Notes: generated by a model from the sequence alone, not told the origin. Positions 8,404-18,239 are shown, counted from the first letter of the stretch. The stretch is 64,000 nt of DNA from Prescottella defluvii (GCF_000738775.1 NZ_JPOC01000069.1:1-64000); one strand, 5' to 3'. Made by a program: numbers and translations.

Positions 8404-9435
8404 TCAGGCGCTCTGGCCCTCGCGCTCCGCGACGAGGTTCAGTGCGATGTCGACGATCATGTCCTCCTGGCCACCGACCAGCTTGCGCTTGCCGGCCTCG
8501 AGCAGCAGGGTGCGGACGTCGATGCCGTAGCGGGCCGACGCGGTCTCGGCGTGGCGCAGGAAGCTCGAGTACACACCGGCGTAGCCGAGGGTGAGGGTCT
8601 CACGGTCGACGCGGACCGGACGGTCCTGCAGCGGGCGGACGATGTCGTCGGCAGCGTCCTGCAGCGCGAAGACGTCGCAGCCGTGCTTCCACTCGTGCAG
8701 GTCGGCGACGGCGATGAAGGGCTCGATGGGGCAGTTGCCCGCACCGGCGCCGTGGCCGGCCAGCGACGCGTCGACGCGGTAGACGCCCTCCTCGACGGCG
8801 ACGACACTGTTCGCGACCGACAGCGACAGGTTCTCGTGCGCGTGGATGCCGATCTCGGTGCCCTCGTCGAGCACGTCCTTGTAGGCGCGGACGCGGTCAC
8901 GGACACCGTTCATCGTCAGGCGTCCGCCCGAGTCGGTGACGTACACGCAGTGCGCGCCGTACGACTCCATCAGCTTGGCCTGCTTGGCCAGCTCCTCGGC
9001 GGGAGCCATGTGGCTCATCATCAGGAAGCCGGAGACGTCCATGCCGATCTCACGGGCCGTCTCGATGTGCTGCGCGGAGACGTCGGCCTCGGTGCAGTGC
9101 GTCGCGATGCGCACCGAGCGCACACCCAGCTTGTAGGCGTGCTTGAGCTCCTCGATGGTGCCGACACCCGGCAGCAGCAGGGTGGTCAGGCGGGCGCGCT
9201 CGAGCACGTCGGCCGCGGCCTCGATCCACTCCCAGTCGGTGTTGGAGCCGGGACCGTAGTTGACGGAACCACCGGCGAGGCCGTCACCGTGCGCAACCTC
9301 GATCGCGTCGACACCGGCGTCGTCGAGGGCCTTGACGATCCGACGGACGTCCTCCGGCGAGATGCGGTGGCGCACGGCGTGCATGCCGTCGCGCAGCGTG
9401 ACGTCCTGGACGAAGATGGTGGGGTTGGTGCTCAT
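8404..9435 (-). CDS. mhpE: 4-hydroxy-2-oxovalerate aldolase
   Basis: 343 aa, normal for the DmpG/BphI family. It cleaves 4-hydroxy-2-oxovalerate (or a longer homologue) to pyruvate and an aldehyde that is channelled to the partner dehydrogenase. The TIM barrel begins with the metal and catalytic segment [13 protein letters not shown]; the second metal site is [12 protein letters not shown], and the C-terminal helical domain that docks the dehydrogenase follows ([23 protein letters not shown]). It is third gene of the operon, overlapping the dehydrogenase by ATGA. In actinobacteria the same trio can also be HsaEFG in steroid side-ring breakdown, but no other hsa gene is visible here. Confidence 0.93.
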   Translation of the reverse strand: MSTNPTIFVQDVTLRDGMHAVRHRISPEDVRRIVKALDDAGVDAIEVAHGDGLAGGSVNYGPGSNTDWEWIEAAADVLERARLTTLLLPGVGTIEELKHAYKLGVRSVRIATHCTEADVSAQHIETAREIGMDVSGFLMMSHMAPAEELAKQAKLMESYGAHCVYVTDSGGRLTMNGVRDRVRAYKDVLDEGTEIGIHAHENLSLSVANSVVAVEEGVYRVDASLAGHGAGAGNCPIEPFIAVADLHEWKHGCDVFALQDAADDIVRPLQDRPVRVDRETLTLGYAGVYSSFLRHAETASARYGIDVRTLLLEAGKRKLVGGQEDMIVDIALNLVAEREGQSA

Positions 9436-10376
9436 CGGGTGGCTTCCTTCTTCTGGGCGATGCGCTCAGCGATCTGCAGGCCGGCAGAGGTCATGATGTC
9501 GAGGTTGCCTGCGTAGGCGGGCAGGTAGTGTCCGGCACCCTCGACCTCGAGGAAGATCGACACCTGGTGCGTCGGACGGTTGCTGTCGGCGAGCAGGGTC
9601 TCGACCGGCTGATCCGCGGGGATCTCCGAGATCTGGACCTGCTGCTTGAGGCGGTAGCCCGGGACGTAGGCGGAGACGTCGCCGACCATCTTCGCGACCG
9701 ACTCACGGATCTGGTCGTGGGTGGCCGGGTCCGGCGCGTCCACGAGGCAGAAGACGGTGTCGCGCATGATCAGCGGCGGCTCGGCCGGGTTCAGGATGAT
9801 GATCGCCTTGCCGCGCTTGGCGCCACCGACCGACACGATCGCACCGGAGGTGGTCTCGGTGAACTCGTCGATGTTGGCGCGGGTGCCGGGGCCGGCGGAC
9901 TTCGACGCGATGGACGCGACGATCTCGGCGTACGCCACCGGGACGACCCGGGAGACGGCCGCAACCATCGGGATCGTGGCCTGGCCACCGCACGTCACCA
10001 TGTTGACGTTCGTCGCGTCGAGGTGCTCGTCACCGTTGACGGCCGGCACCACGAACGGGCCGATCGCGGCGGGGGTGAGGTCGATCATGCGCTTGCCGAG
10101 CGGGCGCAGACGCGCGTCGTTGACGAGGTGAGCCTTCGCCGACGTCGCGTCGAAGACGATGTCGATCTCGTCGAAGTTGGGGAGACCCACGAGGCCCTCG
10201 ACGCCCTCGGCGGTGATCGGCACGCCCATGGACGCGGCGCGCGCGAGACCGTCCGACGCGGGGTCGATACCGACCATCGCGCCCATCTCGAGGTGATCGG
10301 AGTGATTGAGCACCTTGATCATCAGATCGGTGCCGATGTTGCCGGATCCGATGATCGCGACCTTGACCTTGCTCAT
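9432..10376 (-). CDS. mhpF: Acetaldehyde dehydrogenase (acylating)
   Basis: 314 aa. It converts acetaldehyde or propanal from the aldolase into acetyl- or propionyl-CoA with NAD+ and CoA. It shows the N-terminal Rossmann motif [12 protein letters not shown], the catalytic cysteine in [13 protein letters not shown], and [15 protein letters not shown] near the C-terminus. The ATG at 10376 starts [12 protein letters not shown]; it overlaps the hydratase stop by 4 bp, and the aldolase start overlaps its own stop by 4 bp. The tight coupling fits the known 1:1 channelling complex with the aldolase. Confidence 0.93.
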   Translation of the reverse strand: MSKVKVAIIGSGNIGTDLMIKVLNHSDHLEMGAMVGIDPASDGLARAASMGVPITAEGVEGLVGLPNFDEIDIVFDATSAKAHLVNDARLRPLGKRMIDLTPAAIGPFVVPAVNGDEHLDATNVNMVTCGGQATIPMVAAVSRVVPVAYAEIVASIASKSAGPGTRANIDEFTETTSGAIVSVGGAKRGKAIIILNPAEPPLIMRDTVFCLVDAPDPATHDQIRESVAKMVGDVSAYVPGYRLKQQVQISEIPADQPVETLLADSNRPTHQVSIFLEVEGAGHYLPAYAGNLDIMTSAGLQIAERIAQKKEATR

Positions 10377-11197
10377 GCCTCGGTTCCTTCCTTGAAACGT
10401 GTGGTCACGACACCGAGTCCGGACACGGAGACGGTGACGACATTGCCGGCCTGGACCGGCGCCATGGGGCCGAGGGCACCGGACAGGATTACCTGACCGG
10501 CGCGCAGCGGCTGGCCCAGTTCGCGTGCCGTGCGGGCGAGCCACACGACGGCCTCGATCGGGTCGCCCAGGCAGGCCTCGCCGTTGCCGGAGGACACCTC
10601 CTGGCCGTCGACTGCCATCGACATGACGACGTCCTTGGGCTCGAACTCGTCGAGCGTGCGGCGCTGCGTGCCGAGGACGTAGACGCCGGACGACGCGTTG
10701 TCGGCGACGGTGTCGCCGAAGCGGATGTCCCAGTTCTCGATGCGGCTGTCACAGATCTCGAGCGCGGCGACGGCGTACTCGATCGCGCCGCGCACCTGCG
10801 CGGCGTCGAGCGGGCCGTCGATGAGGTCGGCGCCGAGCACGAAGCCGACCTCGCCCTCGATCTTCGGCTGGATCAGCACGCTCATCGGGACGTCTTCGCC
10901 GTCGGCGTACTGCATGTCGGCGAAGAGGACGCCGAGATCGGGCTGGTTCACGCCGAGCTGCTGCTGGACCGCGACGGACGTGAGTCCGATCTTGCGGCCG
11001 ACGACGACGGCGCCCGCCTCGACGCGAAGCTCGTTGACGCGCTCCTGCACGGCGTACGCGGCCGCGAGGTCCTCGGCGCCGATCAGGTCACGGATCGGCG
11101 CGCAGGGCACACCGGCCGCGGCGGCCGACGCGAGTCGCTCCGCGGCAGCGGCGATAGCGGACTCGCTCACCGCGGTGGGGTTCGTGGACTGGGTCAT
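10373..11197 (-). CDS. mhpD: 2-keto-4-pentenoate hydratase
   Basis: 274 aa. It adds water to 2-hydroxypenta-2,4-dienoate to give 4-hydroxy-2-oxovalerate. Family segments are [20 protein letters not shown], the metal-binding [36 protein letters not shown], and the C-terminal [21 protein letters not shown]. It is first gene of the meta lower-pathway operon. The frame can be read upstream of 11197, but that would run through the divergent IclR gene, so the ATG at 11197 is preferred. The extradiol dioxygenase and C-C hydrolase that normally feed this enzyme are absent from the window. Confidence 0.92.
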   Translation of the reverse strand: MTQSTNPTAVSESAIAAAAERLASAAAAGVPCAPIRDLIGAEDLAAAYAVQERVNELRVEAGAVVVGRKIGLTSVAVQQQLGVNQPDLGVLFADMQYADGEDVPMSVLIQPKIEGEVGFVLGADLIDGPLDAAQVRGAIEYAVAALEICDSRIENWDIRFGDTVADNASSGVYVLGTQRRTLDEFEPKDVVMSMAVDGQEVSSGNGEACLGDPIEAVVWLARTARELGQPLRAGQVILSGALGPMAPVQAGNVVTVSVSGLGVVTTRFKEGTEA

Positions 11198-11266
11198 GAC
11201 GCTAACTGTGCTGGGCCGAAGCCCCGCAGGCCAACCTTTCGTCTCACTCAGCGATACGCTCGGCGC

Positions 11267-12028
11267 ATGACCGGCGCCACCAACCTCGACACCGTCCTCG
11301 GCAAGGCGGTGACGATCCTGCGCGCCTTCCGCCCCGAGGACCAGGCCGTCCCCCTGGCCGAGTTGGTCCGCCGGACCGGACTGCACAAGGCGACCGTGCA
11401 CCGTCTCGCCAAGGAACTGGTCGCGAACCGACTGCTCGACCGCGTCGACGACGGCTACCGCCTCAGCGGCGGCCTGTTCGAACTCGGGATGCTCGCCTCG
11501 CTCGAGCGCAGCCTGCTCGAGATGGCGATGCCGTTCCTGCAGGACCTGTACGAGCGCACCCACGAGACCGTGCATCTCGGAGTCCGTGACGGTCACGACG
11601 TCGTCTACGTCGCGAAGATCGGCGGCCACCGGCAGGCCAACTCCCCGTCCCGCACCGGTGGCCGGATCCCGCTGCACTGCTCGGCGATCGGTAAGGCACT
11701 GCTCGCGCACTCCGATCCGGAGTTGCGCCGCGAGGTCCTCGCCTCCCCGATGGTCCGGCGGACGCCGCACACCGTCGTCGCACCGGGGATCCTGCGCGGC
11801 CAACTCGACAAGGTCGTCGAGACCGGGGTGGCGTTCGAGCGCGAGGAGTCGGCACTGGGGATCGCGTGCGTCGCCGCGCCGGTGTTCGGGCCCGACGACC
11901 GCATCGTCGCGGCGATCAGCGTCACCGGGCCCACCAACCGCTATCGGCCCGAGAGTCAGGTCGACGCGGTCCGGGCGGCAGCCGAGGGGCTGCGCAGCAC
12001 CATGGCCCGCCGCGAACGGCTCCGCTGA
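11267..12028 (+). CDS. IclR-family regulator divergent from the meta operon
   Basis: 253 aa. The N-terminal winged helix is at residues 8-65 (VLGKAVTILRAF, LAELVRRTGLHKATVHRLAKELVA) and the effector domain includes ETVHLGVRDGHDVVYVAKI and LHCSAIGKALLAH. It starts 69 bp from the hydratase start on the opposite strand, the usual layout for an IclR controlling the adjacent catabolic operon. It is a clear paralogue of the IclR at 7474-8319 by fold, but the sequences are well diverged. Local control of mhpDFE is inferred from position. Confidence 0.88.
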   Translation: MTGATNLDTVLGKAVTILRAFRPEDQAVPLAELVRRTGLHKATVHRLAKELVANRLLDRVDDGYRLSGGLFELGMLASLERSLLEMAMPFLQDLYERTHETVHLGVRDGHDVVYVAKIGGHRQANSPSRTGGRIPLHCSAIGKALLAHSDPELRREVLASPMVRRTPHTVVAPGILRGQLDKVVETGVAFEREESALGIACVAAPVFGPDDRIVAAISVTGPTNRYRPESQVDAVRAAAEGLRSTMARRERLR

Positions 12029-12030
12029 CG

Positions 12031-13089
12031 TCAGCCGCGCGCCCCCGCCACCGGGTCCGACCAGATGTCCATCGGAACGCATTCGACGCTGCGTCCGGCA
12101 CCGTCGAGGATGCGTCCCATCCGCTTGAAGAAGCGGAGAGTCACGGACCGGTCGACGATCTCGAGCGACGGCACCGTTCGCCGCAGCGACCGCTCCACCC
12201 GGTGCACGTCCTCGACCGAACGGACCCACACCGAGTAGAAGAAGTTGGCCGGCGCACCGGTGAGGACCAGGCACGCACGGGTCTCGGACCGCGCGACCAG
12301 ATGCCGGGCCACGTCGTCGCACTCGTCGACCGGCACCCGCGCCCACAGCCACACCGAGACCGGCCATCCCGAGAGTGGTTGCGCGACATCGCACCGCAGC
12401 AGCAGGGCGTGCCGGTCCAGGAGCGCGTTCAATCGCCGACGCGCGGTGCTGACACTGCAGTCGAGTTCGGCCGCGATCTCGGTGAGCGGCGCCCGGCCGT
12501 CCCGGAAGAGGGTCGTGATCAGCGCGCGGTCGGTCGCGTCGAGGGGACGCAGCGCCGACCCGGCCCGGTGCCCGCGGCCGTCCATCCGCGCACGCTGGTC
12601 CGCGTCGAGGGCCTGCAACTGCCACTCACCGCCCACCGCATACGGACGGATCACGAGATAGGTTCGGGTCGAACGAATTCCGGGAAGCGACTCGACGGAC
12701 GCCAGCAACATGTCCGACAGTGACGCCAGGTCGGGCACGCTGACCGTGAGCAGCAGGTCCCGCGCGCCGCTGGTGTGCTCGACGGTCAGCACGTGCGGCC
12801 ACCGGGCCAGGGTCTCAGCGGTCGCACGCACCTGCCCGGCCTCGCACTCGATCTCCACCAGGGCTGCCGTCTGCGGCCCCACGGGATGCGCCGTCACCCA
12901 GGCCGATCCGGTGTCGGCCAGTCGCGACCATCGTCGCGCAGCCGTCACGGGATCGATCCCCAGCGCGGCGCCCACCCTCGACCACGACGCCCTCGGTTCC
13001 AACTGGAGCGTGTTGATCAAACTGAGGTCGATCTCGTCCAGTTCGCCATATTTCTGAGCAAGCCTCTTGTTCACGGCAAAATCCTGCAA
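12031..13089 (-). CDS. Double-domain Lrp/AsnC-family regulator
   Basis: 352 aa, about twice a standard Lrp. The first half has an AsnC helix-turn-helix (LDEIDLSLINTLQLEPRASWSRVGAALGIDPVTAARRW) and a ligand-binding ferredoxin-like domain. The second half repeats this (LDATDRALITTLFRDGRAPLTEIAAELDCSVSTARRRLNAL, then VSVWLWARVPVDECDDVARHL). Such tandem Lrp proteins act as a pseudo-dimer in one chain. It lies divergent from an M20 amidohydrolase with a short palindrome between them, so it probably controls that gene in response to the amino acid or amide released. Confidence 0.85.
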   Translation of the reverse strand: MQDFAVNKRLAQKYGELDEIDLSLINTLQLEPRASWSRVGAALGIDPVTAARRWSRLADTGSAWVTAHPVGPQTAALVEIECEAGQVRATAETLARWPHVLTVEHTSGARDLLLTVSVPDLASLSDMLLASVESLPGIRSTRTYLVIRPYAVGGEWQLQALDADQRARMDGRGHRAGSALRPLDATDRALITTLFRDGRAPLTEIAAELDCSVSTARRRLNALLDRHALLLRCDVAQPLSGWPVSVWLWARVPVDECDDVARHLVARSETRACLVLTGAPANFFYSVWVRSVEDVHRVERSLRRTVPSLEIVDRSVTLRFFKRMGRILDGAGRSVECVPMDIWSDPVAGARG

Positions 13090-13101
13090 ATTCGGCGGTG
13101 G

Positions 13102-13122
13102 TGATGCACGTCGTGTGCATCA
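13102..13122. promoter_or_regulatory. Palindromic operator candidate for the AsnC regulator
   Basis: TGATGCAC (13102-13109) and GTGCATCA (13115-13122) form perfect 8-bp arms around a 5-bp spacer. The site lies in the 81-bp divergent gap, 13 bp upstream of the AsnC start and 48 bp upstream of the amidohydrolase start. Its position suits autoregulation and control of the amidohydrolase. No binding data are available. Confidence 0.55.
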
Positions 13123-13170
13123 TGCCTCGAGCCGCCGGACGGCGCGCAGCACCGAGGAGAGGAGACGTCC

Positions 13171-14382
13171 GTGTCGTTGACCGAGGACGCGAAGGACCTG
13201 CACGAGGACCTGGTTCGACTGCGCCGCAGTCTCCACGCCGAACCCGAAGTGGGCCTGCTTCTCCCGCGCAGCCAGGACAAGGTGCTCGCCGCGCTCGACG
13301 GACTGCCGCTCGAGGTCGGCACCGGGACGTCACTGAGTTCGGTCACTGCGGTCCTGCGCGGCGCGCGGCCCGGGCCGACGGTGCTGCTCCGCGGCGACAT
13401 GGACGCACTGCCGGTGGGCGAACGTTCCGGCGCCGACTACGCGTCGAGAACTCCGGGGCAGATGCACGCGTGCGGCCACGACCTGCACACCTCCATGCTG
13501 GTGGGCGCCGCGCACCTGCTGTCCGCGCGGCGCGAACATCTGGCCGGCGACGTCGTGTTCATGTTCCAGCCCGGCGAGGAGGGCTACGACGGCGCCGGGC
13601 ACATGCTGGCCGAGGGCGTGCTCGAGGCGTCGGGGTCCCGCCCGGTCGCCGCGTACGGTCTGCACGTGACCGCGTCGGGGCCGCCCGGCGGCGTGTTCGT
13701 CACCCGGAAGGGACCGTTGATGGCAGCGAGTGCCGTTGCGACGGTGCGGGTCCTGGGCCGCGGTGGACACGGGTCGTCCCCGTACGCGGCGCTCGACCCG
13801 ATCCCCGCGGCGTGCGAGATGGTGACGGCCCTGCAGACGTTCGCGACCCGCACGTTCGCCCCGTTCGACCCGGTCGTGCTGACCGTGGGCACCTTCCATG
13901 CCGGCACCGCGGCGAACGTCATTCCCGACGACGCCCGGTTCGACATCACGGTGCGGACCTTCTCCCCCGAGAGCCAGGCGAAGGCCCGGGACGGCATCAC
14001 CCGGGTGTGCCGGGGCATCGCCGCCGCACACGGGCTCGAGGTGGACGTCGACTACGACGAGCAGTATCCGGTGACCGTCAACGACGACACCGAGGCCGAG
14101 TTCGTGGCCGACGTGGTCACCGAGGTCCACGGCCCGGAGCGGTTCGCGTGGCAGCCGCAGCCGGCGTCCGCGTCCGAGGACTTCTCGCGGGTGCTGAACG
14201 AGATCCCCGGCGCCTTCGTGTTCCTCGGCGCGTGCCCCGCGGACCGCGATCCGACGACGGCCGCGTTCAACCATTCACCGCTCGCGGAGTTCGACGACGC
14301 CGTCCTCGGCGACGGCGCCGCGCTCTACGGCGAACTGGCGCTCCAGCGGCTCGCCGCGAGCGAAGCGGAGGGCGCCGCCTGA
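13171..14382 (+). CDS. M20-family amidohydrolase (N-acyl-amino acid hydrolase type)
   Basis: 403 aa zinc hydrolase of the M20D/HipO-IAA-amidohydrolase group. It would cleave an N-acyl or aroyl amino acid (hippurate-like) to the acid and amino acid. The metal and catalytic region is visible as RGDMDALPV, MHACGHDLHTSMLVGAA and FMFQPGEEGYDGAGHML; the lid/dimerisation domain contains GRGGHGSSPY; the C-terminal metal ligand region is SEDFSRVLNEIPGAFVFLG. The GTG at 13171 follows GAGGAGAGGAGA. It is a single gene divergent from the AsnC regulator. Substrate is inferred only at family level. Confidence 0.85.
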   Translation: MSLTEDAKDLHEDLVRLRRSLHAEPEVGLLLPRSQDKVLAALDGLPLEVGTGTSLSSVTAVLRGARPGPTVLLRGDMDALPVGERSGADYASRTPGQMHACGHDLHTSMLVGAAHLLSARREHLAGDVVFMFQPGEEGYDGAGHMLAEGVLEASGSRPVAAYGLHVTASGPPGGVFVTRKGPLMAASAVATVRVLGRGGHGSSPYAALDPIPAACEMVTALQTFATRTFAPFDPVVLTVGTFHAGTAANVIPDDARFDITVRTFSPESQAKARDGITRVCRGIAAAHGLEVDVDYDEQYPVTVNDDTEAEFVADVVTEVHGPERFAWQPQPASASEDFSRVLNEIPGAFVFLGACPADRDPTTAAFNHSPLAEFDDAVLGDGAALYGELALQRLAASEAEGAA

Positions 14383-14428
14383 GCCGTCCCCAGACCGGGC
14401 GATTCGCGGTCTTACGGGCGCGCCGCGT

Positions 14429-15091
14429 CTACTGCGAGACCTCGGGCATGTCGGGGACCCGAGTTGCGCCAACCACCCGGAGCGCGATGGCGACGTACTT
14501 CTGGGCAACCGCCTCCGGACCGTGAATACCCTCCGCTTGGTACCACCGGGGAATCACCTGGCACATACCGAGAATCGCCCGAGTAGCCTCGGCGGGATCG
14601 TCCACATCGAAGTCTCCGGCCTCGTCTCCGTCGCGCACGCATTCGAGCACCAGACCCTCGACGCTCTTCCGGACGGCGCGGTATCGCTCCCAATTCTCCG
14701 GGCCCAGGTACCGCGCTTCGCCCTCGAGAGCGGCCAACCGTGCACGGTTGGTCATCTGCAACACGATCGTGAAGATCACGTTGGCCAACCGCTGCACCGG
14801 ATCGTCGCCGCCCGCGGCGTTCGCAGCGACCGATCGGGAATGCAGGTCGTCGATGCTGCGCTCGAGGAGCGCGATGAGCAACCCTTCCTTGCTCTGGTGG
14901 TGGTAGTACAGGGACGGGACGGTTACGCCGACCCGACGAGCGATCTCCCGGACCGACGCCCCGTGGAAACCCGACTCGTAGAAGGCGTCGAGCGACGCCG
15001 ACAGGATGGGGGTCAGCTCCAACCTCTCCAGGCTGCACCAGTCACCCGAATCATCTGCACCTTCAGCCACGCCTGTCGACAACTCCGCCAC
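14429..15091 (-). CDS. TetR-family regulator (KstR2/fatty-acid type)
   Basis: 220 aa. The N-terminal TetR HTH at about residues 30-75 reads SASLDAFYESGFHGASVREIARRVGVTV followed by PSLYYHHQSKEGLL. The C-terminal domain ends in a pattern (MCQVIPRWYQAEG, EAVAQKYVAIALRVVG) shared with CoA-responsive TetR repressors of lipid catabolism. It lies downstream of the racemase/crotonase genes on the same strand. The closest unusual palindromes are those at 17338-17412, so it is one of two candidates (the other is at 42083) for the protein reading them. Ligand not known. Confidence 0.82.
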   Translation of the reverse strand: MAELSTGVAEGADDSGDWCSLERLELTPILSASLDAFYESGFHGASVREIARRVGVTVPSLYYHHQSKEGLLIALLERSIDDLHSRSVAANAAGGDDPVQRLANVIFTIVLQMTNRARLAALEGEARYLGPENWERYRAVRKSVEGLVLECVRDGDEAGDFDVDDPAEATRAILGMCQVIPRWYQAEGIHGPEAVAQKYVAIALRVVGATRVPDMPEVSQ

Positions 15092-15169
15092 TTGACCACA
15101 CCTATCGTTCCCATTGTGCCGATGTCCGAGATTACTCGGGCGTCCTAGGACTTCCGATCGACTCCGATA

Positions 15170-15204
15170 CCGCCGTCCGGATCGCCGACCGGCCCGGACG
15201 GCGG
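15170..15204 (-). terminator. Hairpin after the racemase gene
   Basis: An 11-bp GC-rich stem (15170-15180 with 15194-15204) closes a 13-nt loop, a few bases beyond the stop of the minus-strand racemase gene. It separates that operon from the TetR gene. Confidence 0.65.
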
Positions 15205-15208
15205 AGTG

Positions 15209-16309
15209 TCACTCCCCCAACCACTCCCGCAACACGTCTGAGCCGTCGACCCCCACCGGCCGCGGCGGGGTCGGCATTCCCGGCGAGCTCCGCGAGAACC
15301 GTGGTGCCGGCGCGGCCTGGGTGACGCCGTCGACATCCACCAGCGTGCCGCGCTCTCGGAGATAGGAGTCCCCGGCGACCTCGTCGAAAGACAGCACCGG
15401 CGTCACGCACGCATCGGTGCCGTCGAACACGTCGATCCAGTGCTCACGCCCCTTCGAGGCGATGACCTCGGAGAACCTCGCCCGCAACGTCGGCCAACCG
15501 GACCGGTCGTTCTGATCCGGCAGGTCCGCATCCGCGAGTCCCAGCCCGTTCAACAGCGCCTTGTAGAACTGCGGCTCGATGGCGCCGACAGCCACGGCTC
15601 GCCCATCGGCGCAGGCGTACGTGTCGTAGAACGGCGCGCCACCGTCGAGCAGGTTCGTCCCCGCACTCGACGACCACTGACCGAATCCACGCATCGCCCA
15701 CATCATCTGGGACAGCACGGCCACACCGTCGAGCATGGCCGCGTCGACCACCTGACCCAGGCCCGACCGCTGTCGCTCGAACAACGCCGACAGGATGCCC
15801 ACCAACAGGAACATCGAACCGCCGCCGAAATCGCCCACCAGGTTCAACGGTGGGACAGGTCGTTCGTCCGGCCGCCCGATCGCGTGCAGCGCGCCGGTCA
15901 GCGAGATGTAGTTGATGTCGTGGCCGGCCCGCGGGGCCATGGGGCCGGTCTGCCCCCAGCCTGTCATCCGGGCGTAGACCAGACCCGGGTTGACCTCGGC
16001 GCACGGTTCGGGCCCGAGCCCGAGACGCTCTGCCACGCCGGGCCGGTACCCCTCGATCAACACGTCGGCCTTCGAGATCAGCCGCAACACCATGTCGCGT
16101 TCGGCGCCGTTCTTCAGGTCGGCGGCCACCGATCGCCGGTTGCGCAGCATGTGGTCCGGGTTGCCGTCCAGCGCGTCGGGGGTGCTCGAGCTCGGTCGTT
16201 CGATGCGCACGACGTCGGCACCGAGATCACCCAGGATCATCGCGGCGTGCGGTCCGGGGCCGATACCGGCGAGCTCGATCACCCTCAGCCCGTCGAGAGG
16301 TCCGGTCAT
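15209..16309 (-). CDS. CaiB/BaiF family protein, alpha-methylacyl-CoA racemase-like
   Basis: 366 aa, the length of actinobacterial alpha-methylacyl-CoA racemases. It would epimerise 2-methyl-branched acyl-CoA esters so that S-specific dehydrogenases can act. Family motifs are [31 protein letters not shown] and [17 protein letters not shown]. The putative catalytic pair lies in [14 protein letters not shown] (His) and [13 protein letters not shown] (Asp), matching the His/Asp pair of the mycobacterial racemase rather than the single Asp of CoA transferases. The gene follows a crotonase on the same strand after about 120 bp. A transferase role is the alternative. Confidence 0.83.
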   Translation of the reverse strand: MTGPLDGLRVIELAGIGPGPHAAMILGDLGADVVRIERPSSSTPDALDGNPDHMLRNRRSVAADLKNGAERDMVLRLISKADVLIEGYRPGVAERLGLGPEPCAEVNPGLVYARMTGWGQTGPMAPRAGHDINYISLTGALHAIGRPDERPVPPLNLVGDFGGGSMFLLVGILSALFERQRSGLGQVVDAAMLDGVAVLSQMMWAMRGFGQWSSSAGTNLLDGGAPFYDTYACADGRAVAVGAIEPQFYKALLNGLGLADADLPDQNDRSGWPTLRARFSEVIASKGREHWIDVFDGTDACVTPVLSFDEVAGDSYLRERGTLVDVDGVTQAAPAPRFSRSSPGMPTPPRPVGVDGSDVLREWLGE

Positions 16310-16428
16310 GAAGTCAGTCCTTTCCCGATCGGCGCCGGGATCACTACCGGCACCGTTGAGACGTTTCAGGGGTACAGGGGTTGCAGAGGGGTTCGACGAC
16401 GCGGTCGGTGTGTCGACACCGACCGCGG

Positions 16429-17208
16429 TCAGTGCCGGAACCGCGCGGGACGCTTGTTCCGGAACGCGTCGACGCCCTCCGCGAAGTCAGCGGCGGCGAG
16501 TAGTTCGAGTTGCCCCTCTCGCTCACGCTCGAAGGCCTTGTCGAGTTGCCCGAGCGTGGCGGCATTGATCGCGGCCTTGGTCTTGTGGAAGGCGACGGCG
16601 GGGCCGGCGGCCAGTCGGCGCGCGAGTGCCTCTACCTCCGTGTCGAATTCGTCGTCGGCATAGACCTGTGCGATGAGTCCCGCATCCAACGCTTCGGCGG
16701 CACCGAGGCGCTCCGCCAACAGCGCCAAGGCCATCGCACGCGCCCGTCCGACCGAGGCGGCGACCAGCGCGGTGGCACCGCCGTCCGGCATCAGTCCGAC
16801 TCTGGTGAAAGCCAGTAGAAAATAACTGGATTCGGATGCCACTACGAGGTCACAAGCCAACGCCAGCGATACACCCACTCCCGCAGCGGGCCCGCGGACG
16901 GCTCCGATCACCGGCCGCGAGAAGGTGCGGATCGTGTCGGCGACCCGGTTGGCGGCATCGATGACTGCCGGCGACGGCGGAGCGGAGAGGTCCAGGCCGT
17001 CCAGATCGGCCCCGGTGCAGAACGCGCGACCGGCGCCCGCAAGGACCGCGACCCGCACATCGGGGTCAGAGGAGCGCTTCTCGAACGCATCAGCGATTGC
17101 GTCCAGCGTCTCGGTACGGACAGCGTTCAAGCTCGTGGGTCGATCGATGACGACGCGCAGGACACCGTCCTCGACGGTACTGACGACACCCTGTTCGGTC
17201 GTTGTCAC
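16429..17208 (-). CDS. Enoyl-CoA hydratase/isomerase (crotonase)
   Basis: 259 aa. The crotonase fold is shown by [16 protein letters not shown], the oxyanion segment [16 protein letters not shown], and [24 protein letters not shown]. The second catalytic region, [16 protein letters not shown], lacks the usual two Glu of true hydratases (GLMPDGG in place of GLxPE/D types), so isomerase or another crotonase reaction is possible. The GTG at 17208 is preceded by AAGGAG at 5 bp. It is divergent from a second crotonase gene, with two operator-like palindromes between them, and upstream of the racemase. Confidence 0.83.
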   Translation of the reverse strand: MTTTEQGVVSTVEDGVLRVVIDRPTSLNAVRTETLDAIADAFEKRSSDPDVRVAVLAGAGRAFCTGADLDGLDLSAPPSPAVIDAANRVADTIRTFSRPVIGAVRGPAAGVGVSLALACDLVVASESSYFLLAFTRVGLMPDGGATALVAASVGRARAMALALLAERLGAAEALDAGLIAQVYADDEFDTEVEALARRLAAGPAVAFHKTKAAINAATLGQLDKAFEREREGQLELLAAADFAEGVDAFRNKRPARFRH

Positions 17209-17337
17209 ATGAGCTCCTTCGGTTGTCAGCCCTCGGATTCGGAGGGCCACCCGCGCGGTGGCGGAATGAGTCTCGAGCAAGGAACGGTCAAAGCCGCCCT
17301 GCGCGTCGGTGCAGCGTCACAATGCCCATCGGAATCA

Positions 17338-17412
17338 ACTTAACGTGCGCTAGATAACACCTACCGTTGATCTTCCCCGTTTGCCATGGTACCAATTTAG
17401 CGATCGTTAAGT
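17338..17412. promoter_or_regulatory. Two inverted copies of a TetR-type operator around a promoter
   Basis: ACTTAACGTGCGCTAGAT (17338-17355) and, on the opposite strand, ACTTAACGATCGCTAAAT (17395-17412) agree at 15 of 18 positions. Between them TTGATC (17367-17372) and TACCAA (17390-17395) with a 17-bp spacer make a plausible promoter towards the + strand crotonase; the second copy covers its -10 region. Related sites occur at 43231, 43927 and 49924. The sites fit repression of both divergent crotonase genes. Confidence 0.6.
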
Positions 17413-17438
17413 AAGTAGGATCGTCCTGAAGGAGTCCC

Positions 17439-18239
17439 ATGGCCGACGAGCCGATCAACACCGAGCCCGCCGCACTCTACGAGCGCCGAGGCAGCGTCGC
17501 GATCATCACCCTCAACCGTCCGCGCGCACTGAACGCAGTCAACGCGGAGCTCTCCACGGCCGTCGGGACACTGCTCGAGCAGGCCGACGCCGACGCCGAC
17601 GTACGGGTCATCGTCCTCACCGGTGCCGGACGCGCCTTCTGCGCGGGCGCAGACCTCAAGGCGCTCGGCAGTGGCGCCTCGCTCGACGCCGAGGGCCACC
17701 CGGAATGGGGGTTCGCGGGCTTCGTGCAGCACTGGGTGGGCAAGCCGACGATCGCGGCCGTCAACGGTTTCGCGCTCGGCGGTGGTACCGAACTGGTCCT
17801 CGCCGCGGACCTGGCAGTCATCGACGAACACGCACAGCTGGGGCTACCCGAGGTCACGCGCGGACTGTTCGCCGCGGCCGGTGGCGTGATCCGCCTGCAG
17901 CAGCAGATCCCCCGCAAGATCGCTCTCGAACTCGCGCTCACCGGCGCACCCATCACCGCGGTCGACGGACTGAACCTGGGTCTGGTCAACCGCGTCGCAC
18001 CCGCAGGCACCGCGCTCGAGGCAGCCCTCGAACTCGCCGAGAGCATCGCCGCGAATGCACCACTCGCCGTGCGTGAATCGAAGTCGATGATCCACCGGAC
18101 GGCCGCCTACTCGGACTGGGAACAGGGCGTGTGGGACCAGAACGCCAAGGCCATGGAGATCGTGTTCACCAGCGCCGACGCGCAGGAAGGACCGACGGCC
18201 TTCGCCGAGAAGCGCACGCCGGTCTGGCAGGGCCGCTGA
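17439..18239 (+). CDS. Enoyl-CoA hydratase (crotonase)
   Basis: 266 aa. It hydrates a trans-2-enoyl-CoA in beta-oxidation. Motifs are NRPRALNAVNAELSTAV, the oxyanion strand LTGAGRAFCAGADLKAL, NGFALGGGTELVLAADLAV, and the catalytic Glu pair region GLPEVTRGLFAAAGGVIRL. AAGGAG precedes the ATG. It heads a + strand run with a thiolase and an SDR that can carry out hydration, oxidation and thiolysis. Its paralogue on the opposite strand shares the control region. Confidence 0.87.
   Translation: MADEPINTEPAALYERRGSVAIITLNRPRALNAVNAELSTAVGTLLEQADADADVRVIVLTGAGRAFCAGADLKALGSGASLDAEGHPEWGFAGFVQHWVGKPTIAAVNGFALGGGTELVLAADLAVIDEHAQLGLPEVTRGLFAAAGGVIRLQQQIPRKIALELALTGAPITAVDGLNLGLVNRVAPAGTALEAALELAESIAANAPLAVRESKSMIHRTAAYSDWEQGVWDQNAKAMEIVFTSADAQEGPTAFAEKRTPVWQGR

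Noticed and set aside
7483-9516. 677-codon + strand frame across the IclR and aldolase genes
   Set aside because: Runs antisense through two well-recognised proteins; composition is that of a shadow frame.
15091-15130. Possible ACTTAGCGATCG-type site before the TetR gene at 14429
   Set aside because: Only the ACCTATCG half resembles the motif; the other half does not match.
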